Below, in pieces: positions 4,738 to 6,219 of a DNA stretch of 6,219 nucleotides. Position 1 is the first letter of the stretch. Each line of letters opens with the position of its first letter. The translations under genes and the position numbers were made by a program. The DNA comes from JBBRGG01 sp038240875 (lineage in GTDB: Bacteria; Planctomycetota; Phycisphaerae; Phycisphaerales; UBA1924). The notes beneath the pieces were generated by a model. The model was not told where the DNA came from. It saw only the letters and a program-made list of their open reading frames with translations, and did not search any database. The stretch lies in assembly GCA_038240875.1 (NCBI GenBank), contig JBBRGG010000209.1, forward strand, positions 1 through 6,219, given 5' to 3'.

Positions 4738-6219
4738 ATGGCACACCTGAATCGCGCATCATTTCTTCACGCAATTGACCTCGCTATCCAGCGCACTGCG
4801 CAGCAGCGGGTTACTACCTCCACTGCAAACCCAGCCGCAAACCCAGCCGCAAATCCAGCATTAGGCACAAACTACCCGATCTTCGCGGTTCCAGTTTCGT
4901 TGCAACTATTAGCCGATCACTTGACGCCGATTGCCGCATATCGCCGATTGGTTGCCCCCGATCCGCGCGAAGCCCCGAGCTTTCTTCTTGAATCTGTCGA
5001 AGGTGGCGAACGCCTGGGCCGCTATTCCATCATGGGTGCTCGCCCGATACTTCGCGTTCTTGCCAGCGAAGGCCACGTCGCTATCGAATGGCATACCAAA
5101 GACGCCTTCGCACTCCTGGTCCGCGCGGGCCTCGTTGAGCCCGACACCTTTGGCGATCCAAGCAACACCAACGAAATGTCGGATGAAGGCCTTCTCGATA
5201 CTGGCCTTGTCGATACTGGCCTTGTCGATACTGGCCTGCTCGATTTGGGCGTTCTTCCCGATCCGCTTGATATTCTTCGCCGAATCAGCGCACCCATCAC
5301 CCTGCTTGGCCAGGCACACTCTCCGCGCGTTGCAACGCCTGGCGCGCTCCCCGCCTGCGTGCTTGGCGGCTGGTTTGGATACGCCGCGTACGACGCCGTG
5401 CGATATACCGAGCCGGGCAAGCTGCCCTTTACTTCCTCGCCCAAGGACGATCGCAATCTGCCCGATGTTGATTTCGCGTTGTACACAAGCATCGTCGCCT
5501 TTGAGCATGTCGCGCGATTGGCACATCTTGTTACGCTCGCGCTGGTTTGGCCAGAAAGCACGAGCCAATTGCCTGTTCACGCCTCCGCGCTCGCGTCACT
5601 CGATGAACTTCGCGCGTTGCTCGATGCGCCCGGACCGCACGTTTCGTTGGGCACGCTCACGCCCGCTTCGATCGCGGGCACGTCGCCTTCTGCCGCGCGC
5701 GAGAGCACATCGATTTCGGCCAACCAAGGCGTGAAGAGCAACATGACCCGCGAGCAGCACGCGGCGATGCTCACGCGGGCGCTCGAATACATTCGCGCGG
5801 GCGACGCCTTCCAGATCGTGCTTGGGCAACGCTTCGAGAAGAAGAGCCATGCCGACCCATTCGATGTGTATCGCGCGCTGCGATCGGTGAATCCCAGCCC
5901 GTACATGGCGTATTTCCAGGGTGCCGCGTGCGTGCTGGTGGCGAGCAGCCCGGAGATTCTCTGCCGCGTGCGTCATGAATTGGGCAACCAAGGCCGCCTG
6001 ATCGTGACCAATCGTCCACTCGCAGGCACGCGCAAGCGAGGCGCAACTCCGGAAGAAGATGCGACGCTCGAGCGTGAATTGCTCGCCGATCCCAAGGAGC
6101 GTGCCGAGCACGCGATGCTGGTTGATCTTGGGCGAAACGATGTTGGCCGTGTAGCTGAGCCGGGCACGGTGAAGACGCCAACGCTGATGGATGTTGAGCG
6201 GTACAGCCATGTGATGCAC
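4738..6219 (+). CDS. trpE: Anthranilate synthase component I (3' end beyond window)
   Basis: TrpE converts chorismate to anthranilate, with ammonia supplied by TrpG, the first committed step of tryptophan synthesis in the cytoplasm. The 494 visible codons are open to the window end. LLESVEGGERLGRYS (83-97) and NPSPYM (385-390) are the motifs that bind feedback tryptophan. GGWFGYAAYDAVRY (210-223), SSPE (403-406), PLAGTRKRG (427-435) and ERAEHAMLVDLGRND (454-468) belong to the chorismate-binding domain. The Ala in PLAGT, where PabB has Lys, favours TrpE over aminodeoxychorismate synthase. The ATG at 4738 has only a weak GAAAG 7 nt upstream; alignment really begins near residue 47 (PIFAVPVS). 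Two in-frame repeats are unusual: ANPA three times at 30-41 and a G-L-x-D-T pentapeptide series at 151-170, inserted in the N-terminal domain before LDILRRI. No trpG or other trp gene is visible, and no Trp-rich leader peptide is seen on this strand. Confidence 0.95.
   Translation, partial: MAHLNRASFLHAIDLAIQRTAQQRVTTSTANPAANPAANPALGTNYPIFAVPVSLQLLADHLTPIAAYRRLVAPDPREAPSFLLESVEGGERLGRYSIMGARPILRVLASEGHVAIEWHTKDAFALLVRAGLVEPDTFGDPSNTNEMSDEGLLDTGLVDTGLVDTGLLDLGVLPDPLDILRRISAPITLLGQAHSPRVATPGALPACVLGGWFGYAAYDAVRYTEPGKLPFTSSPKDDRNLPDVDFALYTSIVAFEHVARLAHLVTLALVWPESTSQLPVHASALASLDELRALLDAPGPHVSLGTLTPASIAGTSPSAARESTSISANQGVKSNMTREQHAAMLTRALEYIRAGDAFQIVLGQRFEKKSHADPFDVYRALRSVNPSPYMAYFQGAACVLVASSPEILCRVRHELGNQGRLIVTNRPLAGTRKRGATPEEDATLERELLADPKERAEHAMLVDLGRNDVGRVAEPGTVKTPTLMDVERYSHVMH
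4825..4860 (+). repeat. 12-bp tandem repeat, three copies, in the trpE 5' end
   Basis: GCAAACCCAGCC occurs exactly at 4825-4836 and 4837-4848, with a third copy at 4849-4860 carrying two changes. It encodes ANPA three times. It lies ahead of the conserved TrpE domain and is probably a flexible N-terminal tail. Confidence 0.9.
5188..5262 (+). repeat. 15-bp tandem repeat, four copies plus a decayed fifth, inside trpE
   Basis: The unit GGCCTTGTCGATACT is exact at 5203-5217 and 5218-5232, near-exact at 5188-5202 and diverged at 5233-5247, with a remnant at 5248-5262. It encodes GLLDT, GLVDT, GLVDT, GLLDL, GVLPD. Copy similarity falls away on both sides of the centre, as expected for slippage expansion. 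Confidence 0.9.

Noticed and set aside
4451..4774. In-frame N-terminal extension of the exported protein, with D-E-R-G-L repeats, up to an ATG at 4774
   Set aside because: It overlaps the trpE start, crosses a tandem repeat, lacks a ribosome-binding site and would put the signal segment about 150 residues in. The ATG at 4450 has a good AAGGAA site.
4538..5262. Could the tandem repeats be a CRISPR array?
   Set aside because: Units are 12-18 bp with no unique spacers, two sets lie inside a coding sequence, and no cas gene is present.
4909..6219. Minus-strand open frames (4909-5580 and 5596-6219) and the plus frame 4931-5734
   Set aside because: They overlap trpE, whose motifs are continuous across the whole region; GC-rich third positions keep other frames open.
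1..6219. A defence island, mobile element or new multi-gene system
   Set aside because: No transposase, integrase, inverted terminal repeats, tRNA-flanked att site or defence-type domain was seen; the gene content is housekeeping plus two unknown exported proteins.

Overview
The window looks like ordinary chromosomal DNA from a GC-rich bacterium. It carries three recognisable housekeeping or metabolic genes and two exported proteins of unknown function. A single-chain glycyl-tRNA synthetase, a BshB1-type deacetylase, weak or absent Shine-Dalgarno sequences at several starts and a large exported caspase/C25-like protein together fit Planctomycetota, perhaps a Phycisphaerae-like lineage. That placement is inference from gene content and style; no rRNA or other lineage marker is present.

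Layout. Positions 1-333 (minus) hold the first 111 codons of glycyl-tRNA synthetase, cut by the window edge. A 73-bp divergent gap separates it from a plus-strand pair, probably an operon: a small predicted lipoprotein (407-919) and, 19 bp later, a PIG-L/LmbE deacetylase of BshB1 type (939-1832). A 260-bp convergent gap (1833-2092) has weak hairpin potential and degenerate repeats but no gene. The minus-strand gene at 2093-4450 encodes a 785-residue predicted exported protein. It has two CWB2-like alpha/beta motifs, a caspase/C25-like (TIGR03790-like) region without a visible catalytic His/Cys pair, and an alpha-helical C-terminal part. A 287-bp divergent gap (4451-4737) with a 15-bp tandem repeat leads to trpE (4738 to the window end, plus strand), the first 494 codons of anthranilate synthase component I.

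The genes do not form one pathway. GlyQS serves translation, BshB1 thiol metabolism and TrpE tryptophan synthesis, and the two unknowns are probably envelope proteins.

The most unusual feature is a cluster of short tandem repeats in under 900 bp around the trpE divergent promoter: an 18-bp period in the exported-protein gene, a 15-bp period in the gap, and 12-bp and 15-bp periods inside trpE. All periods are multiples of three, and the coding ones add short peptide repeats in frame. I found no convincing defence, mobile or CRISPR system.
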